Part shown: positions 35,984 to 46,687 of the stretch, piece after piece
Layout of the letters: every line of letters begins with the position of its first letter
Numbering within the stretch: position 1 is the first letter of the stretch
Source of the DNA: Xiphias gladius
Taxonomy: Eukaryota > Chordata > Actinopteri > Istiophoriformes > Xiphiidae
Length of the DNA stretch: 64,000 nt
Direction: 5' to 3'
NCBI RefSeq assembly: GCF_016859285.1
Contig: NC_053409.1
Span: forward strand, 25,470,476-25,534,475
Made by a program: the position numbers and the translations under genes
Notes under the pieces: generated by a model
Told to the model about the DNA's origin: nothing
Seen by the model: only the letters and a program-made list of their open reading frames with translations
The model's database searches: none

Positions 35984-37301
35984 CTCTCTGCTGCCTCCTC
36001 GCACAGACACGCGTTAAAACGAAACCTCGGGGATTTTAAATCCACTGCCGGCGGCTACATTTCGACGAGAAAACGGTTCTTTTGTTCTTTTGCTTTGTTT
36101 TTGTTCGTTCCCGAGCCGCACGGATGTAAACACACGGCTCGAGAGCGACCGTCGAGGATTTAGTGCGTCACCGTCAGGGTTGATGATACCTTCAGGGACC
36201 GTCGTTATTTATACACCTTGACGTATCGACGCGTGCGGACAACATCCCTGGCGATGACAAACCAGTCGAACCGAACAACCTAAGTAATAACAACTACGGC
36301 AAGCAAACGGCCCAAAAAACTAATAATAACAAGAAGACTAGGACTAAATATTAACAAGTGAAGATAATGGACCTGGTGAGTATTTTGTATATTAATTGCC
36401 CGAAACAATTAATAAATTAAAATGACAATCATGTTGCTCCAAAGGTTAAAGAGACCCACTTTAAGATTTTATGTAATATTTACTCAGTAAATGCTGTTTT
36501 ACATCAAAAATTTAAGTTTGCGATAAAAACCCTTGTATTTTCTGTTCCTCTGCCGCAGAAACTATTGATCATTTGCTCTTTCAGTGTGAACACGCGGATG
36601 CATTTTGGAAAGATGTGCAGTATTGGTTGTAACTTTAAAAACTGAAAATATCCTGACACATATCTACAGATCTTACATATCTTGATGCAATCTTTTTTTT
36701 TTTTTTTTAAAAAACATCATCTGTATTCTCACATTTGAATGTTATGACTTTAATTATTTTACTGGGTAAATAGTACATTCACATACGCAAATGGTCTAAC
36801 AGACACAAATCTTTTGTCAGTTCTGTAAATGATTTTTAAAAGTCTCGAATTTATAGAAAATATGATACAATAAATGTCTTTTGTACATTTATATTCAATA
36901 TATTTGCTTTGCTCTTATTATTCCTATTTACGTTTTCCTTGTTTCTTTACCGTGGTTGTTCCTTACCTTGTTCTCTAATTTAAGTTTGAATACTGTGTAT
37001 TGTTTTAAGAGAGAAAAAAAAAATCGTTTCCCTTCTTACAAGGTTTACCCGGTTCAGCAGGTGTACGTGAACGCACCACACGGATGTGCGTGAGTCACGT
37101 ATTGCGGAAGTAAACAATCCGCAGCTGACGTGGAGCAGTAGAGAAACTGGAGCAACGAGACCTGATTCGACATTTTCGAGAAACATTTTTGTTGTTTCAG
37201 TCTCTGTCTCGTGTTGTTACAAGTTAAACTAGCTCTGTCGGTGTCGTCTAGACTCCCAGAATAACTGACGGTCCGTGTTAGAAGCTTCTCTCTGCGGTAA
37301 A
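35984..37301. promoter_or_regulatory. Divergent interval between SNAPC1 and YIPF6
   Basis: The two genes point away from each other across 1.3 kb. GC-rich sequence next to each start codon should hold the two 5' UTRs. An ETS-like gcggaagt occurs near 37104 on the YIPF6 side. The middle is occupied by a degenerate LINE fragment at 36445-36990. Because of that insert, a shared bidirectional promoter is less likely than two separate ones. Confidence 0.45.
36445..36990 (+). mobile_element. Degenerate 3' fragment of an L1-like non-LTR retrotransposon
   Basis: Conceptual translation, with at least one frameshift, gives VKETHFKILCNIYSVNAVLH, then CIFCSSAAETIDHLLFQCEH and ADAFWKDVQYWL. This is the C-x2-C...H-x3-4-C zinc-finger-like module found at the end of L1-type reverse transcriptases. 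Further on a broken YIHIRKWSNR-like segment is visible. The copy has stops and frameshifts and is inactive. Confidence 0.7.
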
Positions 37302-37640
37302 ATGGCGGCAGCGGGGGAGGCCAGCAGGCCGTTCGCCGGGCTGTCCGACGTCTCCATCTCGGATGACATCCCGGTGGAAGGGGACATCTCCGTGCCCATC
37401 AGCTCCTCCAGAAAGGACGACGAGTTCTCCACGCTGGACGAGCCGGTGAAGGAGACCATCCTGCGAGACCTGCGGGCGGTGGGGAACAAGTTCGTCCACG
37501 TCCTGTACCCGAAGCGGAGCTCGGCTCTGCTGCGGGACTGGGACCTGTGGGGCCCGCTGCTGCTCTGCGTGACGCTGGCTCTGCTGCTGCAGGGCGGCGC
37601 GGCGGACAGCGACGACCAGGGAGGACCGCAGTTCGCCGAG
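37302..37640 (+). CDS. yipf6: YIPF6 exon 1
   Basis: 339 nt (113 codons) from the ATG to donor GTACTC after FAE. It covers the cytosolic N-terminus and the first membrane segment. Confidence 0.95.
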
Positions 37641-38408
37641 GTACTCCATTGATTTATTATTTTATCTTCTCTGGTGCTATTTGTTTTACCAAGTGCGTAT
37701 TATTTTCAGTTACGATGGTTGTGATCTAAGAATCTAAATCAACACAAATCGACCGGTAACAGGTGACACAAAATACACAGTTTGGCTACATTTAGCATTT
37801 GAAGAAAGGCTCATTTTCAGTGTTTAAATGCTGCAGAGGTTGGTTATCAAGTCAAGTTTAACTACTTAATGCTGTGCATACGATTGGGTAGAGCCAGGAT
37901 CACCCGCTGGACAAAGCCAAGTGAAGTAGGCGAGTGGGCTGTGCAGGGGCCAGTCGCCAGAAGCCCCACATGCAGTTCAATCCTTAATTATACACAGCAA
38001 GGAGGCAGACTGACTAGAGTAACTCCAGCCTAACACGCCGAAATGTATTCTTCTGCCCAGGTCTTTGTCATCGTCTGGTTCGGCTCCATCATCATCACCC
38101 TCAACTCCAAGCTGCTGGGCGGCACAATCTCCTTCTTCCAGAGCCTTTGTGTGTTGGGATACTGCATCATGCCCCTGACGGTGGCCATGGCCGTGTGCCG
38201 GATCGTCTTGATCGGCGGCTCGGGGAAGGTCAGCTTCGCCGTGCGGCTGGTGGTGGTGACGGCGTCCTTTGGCTGGTCCACCTTCGCCTCCACGGCCTTC
38301 CTCGCCGACAGCCAGCCTCCCAACCGCAAGGCGCTGGTGGTGTACCCGGTGTTCCTCTTCTACTTCGTGATCGGGTGGATGATCCTGACGTTCTCGCCAT
38401 CGCAGTAG
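37302..38408 (+). CDS. yipf6: YIPF6, Yip1-domain family member 6 (complete)
   Basis: YIPF6 is a multi-pass Golgi membrane protein of the YIP1 family implicated in Golgi structure and vesicle traffic. Two exons (37302-37640, 38061-38408) join in phase 0 to give 228 residues, close to the mammalian 236. Family blocks are clear: FAGLSDVSISDDIPVEGDIS near the N-terminus, VLYPKRSSALLRDWDLWGPL, GGPQFAEVFVIVWFGS across the splice, LNSKLLGGTISFFQSLCVLG and STAFLADSQPPNRKALVVYP. About five hydrophobic segments occupy the C-terminal half, as expected. The start at 37302 follows a GC-rich leader and gives the family N-terminus. SNAPC1 lies head-to-head. Confidence 0.96.
38061..38408 (+). CDS. yipf6: YIPF6 exon 2
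   Basis: 348 nt after TTCTGCCCAG, from VFVIVWFGS to LTFSPSQ and TAG. It holds the remaining membrane segments. Confidence 0.95.
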   Translation, partial: VFVIVWFGSIIITLNSKLLGGTISFFQSLCVLGYCIMPLTVAMAVCRIVLIGGSGKVSFAVRLVVVTASFGWSTFASTAFLADSQPPNRKALVVYPVFLFYFVIGWMILTFSPSQ

Positions 38409-38984
38409 AGGAGAGACGAAAGGCCTGGATTTGAGTTGAACTGAAAAAGATGAGGGAGGTTTTTATAGAGCGACAGAACTCAAACAAACACCAGAATCTG
38501 CCTTTGAACGACTACTGAAGTGACTGTGAGTGTTTCTGAGCTTCTGAAACAGCATTTAGACTCATCGGACACCAAAATAAGTCCTTAGGGAGCAGCAGCG
38601 GCTCATGCTCAGATTCAGAGAAGTCGAGTCGACAGCGTGCTGCAGAGGGAGCGAGAAGAAGCTGATGAATATGTTGGTATTTTTCCAGTTTGTCTCCCCA
38701 GATGTGTTTACGAGCTGCGTAAAGTTAAGTCCATAAGCTTGTGTATAGAAATGCTCTGTGAATGTTTGAGCTGCCAGGGCTACGATTGTTATTCTTTTCT
38801 TCCTGGTCACTCTGGGTGTTTGAAACCTCATATTGTCTTAAAGATCGGTGCAAAAACATACTGAAATTGACACACTACAGTCAGCATTTAACCGATGCTT
38901 TTACGCAGCTTGACCAAGAACCTCAACTGTCGCCTGTAGTTTTGGGCTCTAATCGTTCCCTTTTCTGCTTCTTGGGGTTAGGGT

Positions 38985-39110
38985 TAGGACTTTTGTTTTC
39001 ATTAGACAGACAGATGACGGGTAACGTGATGAGAGAGAGAGGGAAATGGTCCTCAGCCGGATTCAAACCGGGAACGTCTCGGTTCGCGGTCAACTCCTTG
39101 TCGAACCGGT
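38985..39110 (-). repeat. SINE-like segment
   Basis: It contains ggattcaaaccgggaacgtc, close to a Pol III B-box with tRNA-like context, and cagatgacgggtaacgtgat gagagaga, a tail seen in fish SINEs. The A-box end is degenerate. Confidence 0.4.
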
Positions 39111-39233
39111 AAATTTAGAGAGAGAGAGGGTGAGCGAGCTCTCTGATTGGTTGTCACCCATTTAGAAGAATCATTTGACATTTTGGGAAATACGCTTTTT
39201 CGCTGCCATGAGTGAAATGAGGAGGCTGATACC

Positions 39234-39545
39234 AGGGCTGCAGGGAAAGATTTTTTTCCTCAGTCGTTTCATCATTTAGTGCATCATATGTCAAAAAATA
39301 ATTAAAAAATAATTATATCCCACGAACCAAGGTGATGTATTTGACTTGTGTGTTTTATTCAGTAACAGTCAGTTCAACAGTCCAGAACCCAAAGATATTC
39401 AGTTTACTGTAACATATTAAAGAAAAGCATTTGAGAGGTTGGACCCAGCGCACGTTTGGTTTTTTATTTGAAAAATGACTAAAGTGACTAATCAGTTGTC
39501 AAAATAGCTGTTATTCAACTACTTTTTCATTAATCTAGCGCTGCA
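39234..39545 (+). repeat. AGGGCTGCAAC-family repeat, complete copy
   Basis: It starts agggctgcagggaaagattt, continues through cccaaagatattcagtttac and gaaaaatgactaaagtgact, and ends at gcgctgca. It is about 310 bp long. Confidence 0.75.
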
Positions 39546-39812
39546 ATGATTCATCGATCAACAGAAAATTAATCTGCAAATATTTTGATAAACGATTAAT
39601 TATTCAAGACCTTTTTTAAGCAAAAATGCCAAAAGGTCTCGGGTTGCCGCTCCTTCAATGTGAGGTGCTTTTCTCACTTTTATATGGCTATAAACTGAAT
39701 ATCTTTGGGTTGTGGACTTTTGGTCAAACAAAGCGAGACATCTGAAGAGGTCAACAAGGACTCTGGGAAAAAGTGGCGAGCCTTTTTCACCATTTTCTGA
39801 CATTTAATAAAA
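39536..39812 (-). repeat. AGGGCTGCAAC-family repeat, inverted neighbour
   Basis: It starts at the same agcgctgca junction and runs the opposite way: cgatcaacagaaaattaatc, aagcaaaaatgccaaaaggt, ctgaatatctttgggttgtg, ccattttctgacatttaata. Confidence 0.75.
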
Positions 39813-41376
39813 CATACGTCAGCAAGTTTCTGCACAGGCCGACATATTCACACTTGTTTGTTGACCTCGCTGACCCTGGGCAGATTACAAAACACAAATA
39901 TAAAGACTAGAATTTGGGGCCTTATCGGGCTCTCTACCTGTTTTTTTTTTTTTGCCTCCAACTTTTCTTCTCCCAGAGGTGAAACACCACAGACTGACCA
40001 TGCCAGCGCTCAGCAAAGCAAAACTTCACAGCGTCAGGTGCAACAATTTCTCAGCTCCACCATTTAAACTGATTCACATTGGAGTGAAAATAGTAGACCA
40101 AGTTTTTTTTCTGTGTGTGTGTGTAAGTCAGAATGTTTTTGGCATGAAAACAAAGTAGTAGACTCTCAGGCTAGGCATTTCCTCTAATGCAGGCACGTTG
40201 CACATCGGCAGCCAGCTGTAGTTTTTGTGTTGTGTTGAAGTGTGACTTTTACCTTTTAACATAAAAGTGTTTCATCAGTCGGCCTTTTGTCTGTGCTTTT
40301 TCTGTGAGGTCATCTTGGCGCGTCGGGGTCAATACACTGTAGAACGAGAGAGGAAACTCAAATCTCTCGGCTGCAGAAACGGCGCACAGGTAGCGGTAAA
40401 GAGGTGAGAGCAGTGCGTTTATAAAACACACAGGCTGGTTCGGCTCATGCTTCTTTTCCCTGTAGGTAATTGACCAGTTGCAAAAAATAGCAGCAAAAGT
40501 TTCAGCCGTCTAAAACAGCAGTAATTTTTCACCGCCGTGTAACGGTCATGCGACGAGAAAACCGTCGGGGGAGCAAATCAAAGACCAGAATGCAGTGCAT
40601 CAGTCCGATTGTTTGGGTTTAGAGCAAGGGCTGATTACTTATTGTTTCCTTGAGCTGGAAAATCAGATGACGTCGTCACGATCTCTTGTCTTCACCTCCG
40701 CAGGAATGATCACACTTTCAGGCTGTTAACATGCTGACATGGAAACGTGTGAGACTCTATGCTCCCAGCAGGGTTGAAAGGGCATTCTGGGTAACTGAGG
40801 TAAAAACGCAATGCATCGGGATGAGGGAAAAGCGGGTTCATCGAGAAGAGGAAATTCCTCATAGAAAAAACGTCACCGGGAGCGAGCTGAACACCACAGA
40901 CTGTTCATACTACTGCAAGTTTTGTCCATAAACGTGTGACCCTCTGAGTCTGCTCCGTGGCTGTGATCAGTCTACTAACCTGCCCGACGACCTTTAACCT
41001 TTGTCCCCTGCTCTGTAGCCAGATAAGCTGCCATTTCTGTTCTCCCAAATCACTGGGGCTGTCTCTGTTAATTTCTTCTAATTTATATGTATTAATTTAC
41101 GTCGGCGAATGAAAAAGATTAAAGTACATTTGATCTGCAGTGACTGTTTGTATTGTATTTTTCAATCCTCTTACAGGCTCACCTGTGTTTTGACATAACC
41201 TAACTCATTTTTATTATTTTCTGTAAGAAATTATTTCACGGTTCAGAATTAGCTTCTTCACAAACCTACACATTTAACAAAAAAACAGAAAATACTTAAC
41301 ACAGAATTCACTCATTGAACAGCTTCTAGAATTCAGAAATCTTTCCATCATCACCAAAACTTCATTTCTACAAGTG

Positions 41377-41520
41377 ATGGAAAGTAACTAAGTACATTTA
41401 CTCAAGTACTGCACTTAAGTACAAAAGTCCTTGAACTTTACTTGAGTATTTTCTTTTCATGCCACTTCATATTTCTGCTTCACTACGTTTAGGAGAGAAA
41501 TATTGTTCTTTTCACACCAC
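41377..41520 (+). repeat. AAGTACATTTACTCAAGTAC teleost repeat
   Basis: It reads gatggaaagtaactaagtac, atttactcaagtactgcact, tttacttgagtattttcttt and tgcttcactacgttt, a very recognisable end of a common fish element. Confidence 0.8.
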
Positions 41521-41564
41521 TATTACGTCAGTTTCTATTACGTCATCAGGTGGCGCTTGTAGGC

Positions 41565-41990
41565 AGTGTTGCCAATTTAGCTACTTTGGCGCTAGATTTA
41601 CCGACTTTTCACACCCCTTCAGCGACTTTTTTTTTTTTTTTTTCAGAAAAAGAACCTAGCAGCAAATCTACGCCTCTCCTTGTGTCTACTCTCTGCGTCA
41701 ACGAGCGGCGGAGAGGCAGTTTGTTACCCAGACGGAGGCCGTGCGCAGTGTGAGGGACAAAATAACAGATATTCTGCCTGTGTGATATTACTGTTTTTCA
41801 CATTATGAAAATTGGCAAAAATTCCATCACGGTGACATTTATTGTCCAAGAGGCCTTTTACAGAAGTAATTTAGATGTATATTGAGCTAAAGCGTAAAAT
41901 GGCAAATGGTCAATGAGTCACGGCCAATTTCCTGCTAAGCCCCAGTCCTTAGCGACGACTTTTGGTTGATGGCGGCCATGTGTGTGAACG
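41565..41990 (+). repeat. TGTTGCCAA/TAGCGAC-type dispersed repeat (probable)
   Basis: It contains cagtgttgccaatttagcta, a poly(T) run, and later ccttagcgacgacttttggt. I recall this combination from other fish genomes. The boundaries are uncertain. Confidence 0.4.
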
Positions 41991-42170
41991 GATCATTTAT
42001 AGTAGAACTGTGTAGCTCGGTACATACCAAATTTAGTGCTGATCATAGACTGTAAATTAAAAGGTACTGATACAGTACAAAATCCAAAAAAGTAGTCACT
42101 TTACTGTTTTTCAGATCATGCAAGTTAGTTTAAAAATCCATCACGGTGGACACTTACTGGACCATACTGA
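41789..42170 (+). repeat. Pair of about 65-bp direct repeats, 311 bp apart
   Basis: At 41789 the sequence reads ttactgtttttcacattatg then ttccatcacggtgacattta. At 42100 it reads ttactgtttttcagatcatg then atccatcacggtggacactt. The copies agree over most positions. Confidence 0.6.
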
Positions 42171-42388
42171 GCTGGACTTGTGTGTCCAGTTTCAAGTGAC
42201 TTATGATTTGAGGCGTGTTGCCTTTCCAAAACTGCATTTTTGGGCCTTAATTACGGCCTCACTCTGGCCAATTGGGCTCATTTTTCTTAGGAGGCACTTG
42301 CAGATCGCTTCCAGTTTTTGGGCCAAGTTCCTCGTTCCAGCTCGCGGCAATTTGAGCCACGGCAAAAGACAACAACGATAATAACAAA

Positions 42389-42390
<2 letters not shown>

Positions 42391-42441
<51 letters not shown>

Positions 42442-42461
42442 TGATGATGATAATAATAAAA
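42391..42461. repeat. (TAA)n microsatellite
   Basis: About 23 TAA triplets, including a short GAT run near the end. Confidence 0.97.
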
Positions 42462-42883
42462 TTGTAACACTGTAAATCGTCAAAGTAAATGCATTAGTAA
42501 AAGGCTTCTGTGACTTAAATATGTTCCCATCTGAATTATAATATTCGCAGCTAAATTAACAGTATTTTTTAATCTGGTTTGGAAAAATAAATCTTAAAAA
42601 AAAAAAAAAAAAACCTTCTTGAATAACAATCGGCGTCATCACGGCGCGACGGCTTCATCGGCGTCCGTTGTTGCAGTGTAAACATGAGCCCACGGTGTGT
42701 TTACATGGTATAACCTTTAAACAACTGCGAAAATAAACGCTGCCGCTTGGTTTTAAACTTTACTTGGTCACAGTGGGAGTTCCTGTAGCCGCAGTGTCAG
42801 CAGACAACTATTATTTTACCCGTGTTGCGCTCTCCCGAGGCGGTCGGAGCTCCGGCGTCTAGCCGCTAACGGTCAGGTCACGG

Positions 42884-43589
42884 ATGGCGGAGCCGCCGCA
42901 GCTTCCACCTGAGGTCTGGGTGTACGTGTTCAGCTACCTGAGCACGGAGGAGAAACACACGCTCCGCACCTGCTGCAGGTACCTCAAGAAGCTCATCGAC
43001 CACCCGTCCCTGTGGAGGGACTACACGGTGGTGCTGTCCGACCTCCGCCGGTACACCTACGGCTTCTGGGACACGCTGCGGCACCGCAAGCTCACCCGGG
43101 TGGCGGTGCGACACCTGCGGCGCAAGGAGTGGCGGCGGCTCGTCAAGTTCCTCCCGTCGCTCACGGCCATCGGATTCGTGGACGGGGGGCGGCTGTACAA
43201 GGAGAAATACCTGGATAACCTATCGCGGTTCCCCGACCTGAGGGACCTCGGGGTGCGGAACGCCACCTGGGACGAGGCGATGCTGGGCCGGACCTTGAGC
43301 GAGCAGCTGCGGGAGCGGCTGACTCGCCTGAGCGTCTGCAACGTCCGGCTGCCCTGCACCGTGGAGTTCATAGACACCGTGTCGCACCTGGTCAACCTGC
43401 GGTACCTGCTCTTCCACCAGCAGGGGGAGGGCTACGGGCTGGACACGGTGAGGCCGGTGCCCGGAGGGGTCTTCCACAACCTGCTGCTGAACCTGAGGAG
43501 GCTGAAGCACCTGTCCTGGGGGATGAGGGGGGAACCGCCGGAGCCGCTGCCCGACGACTACCTGAGCCCCGCGGACCCGCAGCAGCCAG
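42884..43589 (+). CDS. F-box protein exon 1
   Basis: 706 nt with the F-box and the first Leu-rich segments. The donor is GTCAGC after CAGCCAG, phase 1. The start codon follows a CpG-rich leader. Confidence 0.9.
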
Positions 43590-43755
43590 GTCAGCCGGTA
43601 ACCTCCACCTGACCACCTGTCTGCGTGTCCTCCTCACTGCGGACAGACAGACAGGGGGAGGTGAGGGACCCTGCGGTGATAGATAGACAGATATATAGAT
43701 AGGCAGGCAGACAGGCAGGCAGGAAGGCAGGTAGACAAATATATAGACAGACAGG

Positions 43756-43787
<32 letters not shown>

Positions 43788-46357
43788 TATATAGACAGGC
43801 AGACAGACAGGCAGGCAGGCAGACAGACAGGTAGACAAATATATAGACAGACAGGCAGGCAGATGATAGATAGACAGGTAGATAGACAGGTAGATGATAG
43901 ATAGACAGGTAGATAGACAGGTAGATAGACAGGTAGATAGATAGACAGATATATAGATAGGCAGACAGGTAGACAAATATATAGACAGACAGGTAGATAG
44001 ACAGGTAGATGATAGATAGATAGATAGATAGATAGATAGACAGGTAGATAGACAGGTAGACAGATATATAGACAGACAGACAGGTAGATAGACAGATAGA
44101 CAGGTAGATGATAGATAGATAGATAGATAGACAGATAGAGAGATTGATAGACAGACAGATGATAGAGAGATAGAGAGACAGGTAGAGAGACAGGTAGATA
44201 GCAGTATTACAGTCTAAAAAATGCTAAAGTCTTAATAAAAAAGAAGTTTTACTGAAAACTGAACGAAACAAAAACTAGGACCATACCCTCTGGATATTAC
44301 TGGCTGGCAATATGTTGTACATTTGTAGTGGAAGTCTCATAATATACTGTTTAGTTATGTCTTGTAGAGCTAAAAAAAAACAAAACAAAAAAAAAACTTT
44401 TGTTGTACCAACAGTCCAAAACCCCAAAGTATTCAAATTACAAGGATATAACACAGAGGAACCAGTAAATGTTTGAATTGTTTCTTTGAAAAAAATGACC
44501 TAAGCGATTATTTGATTTTGCAAATAGCTGCTGATTCATTCTTCTGTCAATCATTCAACCGACTAATTGTTGCAGTAATGTAATGTCTTGTCTTTTCATG
44601 GCCAGAGGCATTTTTCAATAACTAAAAACCAAACAATGAGGGCTGGAACTAAGTATTGTTTCCCATTTCCTGAAGCCCCAGTTGCTCCAATGGCTTATTC
44701 CGTCCAACCGACACTCCAAAACCAAAAGATGTTTAGTTTTATTATCACGAGACAAAGAAAAGCCACAAACCGTCACATTTGAGCAGCTGGAATCAGGCAA
44801 CATTTGTCCTTTTAGCTTGAAAAATGACTTAAATGGTTAATTACTTGTGACAATAGTAGCCAGTTAATTTTCTCTACGCTGGTATTTACATTAAAATGAA
44901 ATATTTGAACCAGTTTTCCTCCAAAATAAATTTATGTCGAGCCTTGACGGGGCACCCCTGTAGCTGAGAGGTTGAGACCCCGACCCTGACCTGCAACGTC
45001 CACAGTTCAAGTGTAGTCAGGGACCATAGTTGCGTCTCTCTACTGTCTGTATTAAAGCAATTCAAATTTCCAAAAAATCCCCCTCCCCAGACAGGCTTTA
45101 ACAAACCTCTGCCTCCTCCTCCTCCTCCGCTTGGCTCCCTCAGGATCGGGCCGATATGGTGGCCCGGCGCTGACTAGCCTGGAGCTGGTGGATTACCCGG
45201 AAACCATCCTGCCGGAGAACGCCCTGAGGAGCCTGACCTCGCTCAGGTCGCTGACTATCCGCTACAGGTACATCAGAGAGGGCATCGGGTGTCGCCTCAC
45301 CTCCTGGCTCAGTCCTCTACAACAGCTGGAAACACTCACCATTATCGGTCAGCCAGCTGTTAATCACTTTTGCTTTTTTTTTTTTTTAAATTTCTTTCTT
45401 TCTGTATTTTCTAAATAGTTATTTTATTATCCGAATGACAGCTCTTCATCAGATGCCTTTGATTTATTTTTCTAAATTTATACTGTTTTTTGTTACTGTA
45501 TAGATTTTATTTTGTCATGTATTTAGCCTGTAGCTGGGTATTAATAGTGGGAATGAAATTGTGATGATTATTCCTCTGAGCCTTGTATTTTTCAAACTTT
45601 GTATAATAAATACCTAAATAATCATTTTTTTTCTCTGTAATTGTGCCAGTACTGAGTTTTGGGAACAAAGGCAGGTTTTAGATACGTGGTTGAGCAGAGG
45701 TAGTTGTTTTTTGACAGTTTCTGCTGCTCTCCGTCCTCTCAGGTGGCAATTCTCTCGCTACCTACACCACCACCATCCCGTCCAGCGTGACCAGACTGAC
45801 GCTGCGTGTGGCCATCACTCTGAAAGACATGGACTCCATCGCTCCTAAGGTCCCGGCACTCGAGCACCTGGACATTGAGCAGAACCGCTCCAGCGGCAGC
45901 CTCTGCAGACGAATCCCCATGCTGTTTCCTCAGCTCAGGACGCTCAGGATACGGTGAGCCTAAGAGGAAACCGGTTTTTTTAAATGTCACAGAGACTGGA
46001 ATCACACCAGCCAGGGAGGTCTGCTGACCTGATTACTGAACAGGCCCGAGGGCCGAGGGGACAGATGAGTTCATTTCATGCTGTGTCCTCTCTCTGTGTC
46101 TCAGGTTTTTCCGTAGAGAACCAGAGAAGGACCTGCTGAGCCTCCACCGGCTACGACACCTGGTGCAGCTGGAGCTGCTGGTGGAGCGCTCCTTCATCCT
46201 CAGAGATTACCTCAACGGCCACCCCTGGCCCAGCCCCTGCGTGCAGGAGCTAATCAACCAGCTCCGAGAGCTGTCGGAGAACAGGATCACCGTCATCACC
46301 ACGATGCGCCAGAGAAACCCTCTACGAGAATGTGACTGTGTTTGGGAGGGGGACTGA
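42884..46357 (+). CDS. F-box / leucine-rich-repeat-like protein (complete, ortholog not identified)
   Basis: Four exons (42884-43589, 45144-45347, 45743-45953, 46105-46357) join in frame to give 457 residues. Residues 3-50 look like an F-box: [20 protein letters not shown], then [20 protein letters not shown]. The rest has irregular Leu-rich repeats, for example [40 protein letters not shown] and [17 protein letters not shown]-box proteins are usually substrate receptors of SCF (SKP1-CUL1) ubiquitin ligases, with repeats binding the substrate; that role is inferred from the domain only. I compared it mentally with FBXL12 and FBXO33 and neither fits. Exon 1 is unusually large and very GC-rich, and intron 1 begins with a long GATA/GACA array. 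Confidence 0.85.
43655..44205. repeat. Compound GATA/GACA/GGCA tetranucleotide array
   Basis: About 550 bp of interleaved gaca, gata, ggta, ggca and tatata units. It has the Bkm-like GATA/GACA composition known from vertebrates. It creates spurious Leu/Ser/Tyr ORFs on the minus strand. Confidence 0.95.
44398..44580 (+). repeat. AGGGCTGCAAC-family repeat, 3' part
   Basis: It contains accaacagtccaaaacccca, ttgaaaaaaatgacctaagc and ttcaaccgactaattgttgc. Confidence 0.65.
44637..44880 (+). repeat. AGGGCTGCAAC-family repeat
   Basis: It starts gagggctggaactaagtatt and continues with ctccaaaaccaaaagatgtt, acaaagaaaagccacaaacc and agcttgaaaaatgacttaaa. Confidence 0.7.
44944..45065 (+). repeat. tRNA-derived SINE
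   Basis: The head gcacccctgtagctgagagg has an A-box-like tagctgagagg, and cagttcaagt resembles a diverged B box about 45 bp later, followed by an unrelated tail. The tRNA fold is degenerate, so this is a retroposon and not a functional tRNA gene. Confidence 0.65.
45144..45347 (+). CDS. F-box protein exon 2
   Basis: 204 nt after GGCTCCCTCAG. It encodes [20 protein letters not shown] and continues to LETLTII, phase 1 at both ends. Confidence 0.9.
45743..45953 (+). CDS. F-box protein exon 3
   Basis: 211 nt after GTCCTCTCAG. It encodes [20 protein letters not shown] through FPQLRTLRI, with donor GTGAGC. Confidence 0.9.
46105..46357 (+). CDS. F-box protein exon 4
   Basis: 253 nt after GTGTCTCAG. 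It encodes [20 protein letters not shown] through [13 protein letters not shown] and TGA. Confidence 0.9.
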
Positions 46358-46687
46358 AGGCTTGGAGGATATGAAAACTGGAAAACAAAGTTTTAATCCT
46401 CCTTGAAGCGAGAAGGCGGCAGAGCTGGAAACGAAGACGCGCAGAAGGCAGAAAATCAAATCCGAGGTGACTGCTGCTGCCGACGGCAACAGATGGTGCC
46501 CGTTTTCTTATGAAGTAAAAGGCCATAAGACGGCCCTGAATGAGGCATACTGTAGTACGTTAAAATCAAAAGTCTCATTGAAGTGCCTGAGTACGATGAA
46601 CGCTGTGTGATGAGCTGAAGATTAGAGCAGCATTCGCTCGAATGAGGCATTCGAGGATTTCGCTTTAGTCTCCAAGCGTCTTTCACC

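Larger units (their letters stand above)
38409..42883. other. Interval between YIPF6 and the F-box gene
   Basis: It starts with the YIPF6 3' UTR, whose end I cannot place with confidence. The rest is repeat-dense: a SINE-like segment, two head-to-head AGGGCTGCAAC-family copies, an AAGTACATTTACTCAAGTAC element, a TTAGCGAC-type repeat, a pair of direct repeats and a TAA microsatellite. The last 200 bp before 42884 are CpG-rich and probably the F-box gene promoter. No coding sequence is supported. Confidence 0.65.
43590..45143 (+). other. F-box gene intron 1
   Basis: It holds the GATA/GACA array (43655-44205), two AGGGCTGCAAC-family fragments and a tRNA-derived SINE (44944-45065). The pyrimidine-rich end (cctcctcctcctcctccgct) leads to the exon 2 acceptor. 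Confidence 0.75.

Noticed and set aside
43392-43976. 194-codon minus-strand ORF with Leu/Ser/Tyr repeats
   Set aside because: It is antisense to F-box exon 1 and then reads through the GATA/GACA array.
44944-45065. Possible tRNA gene
   Set aside because: A- and B-box-like words are present, but the acceptor and anticodon stems do not pair and an unrelated tail follows, so I call it a SINE.
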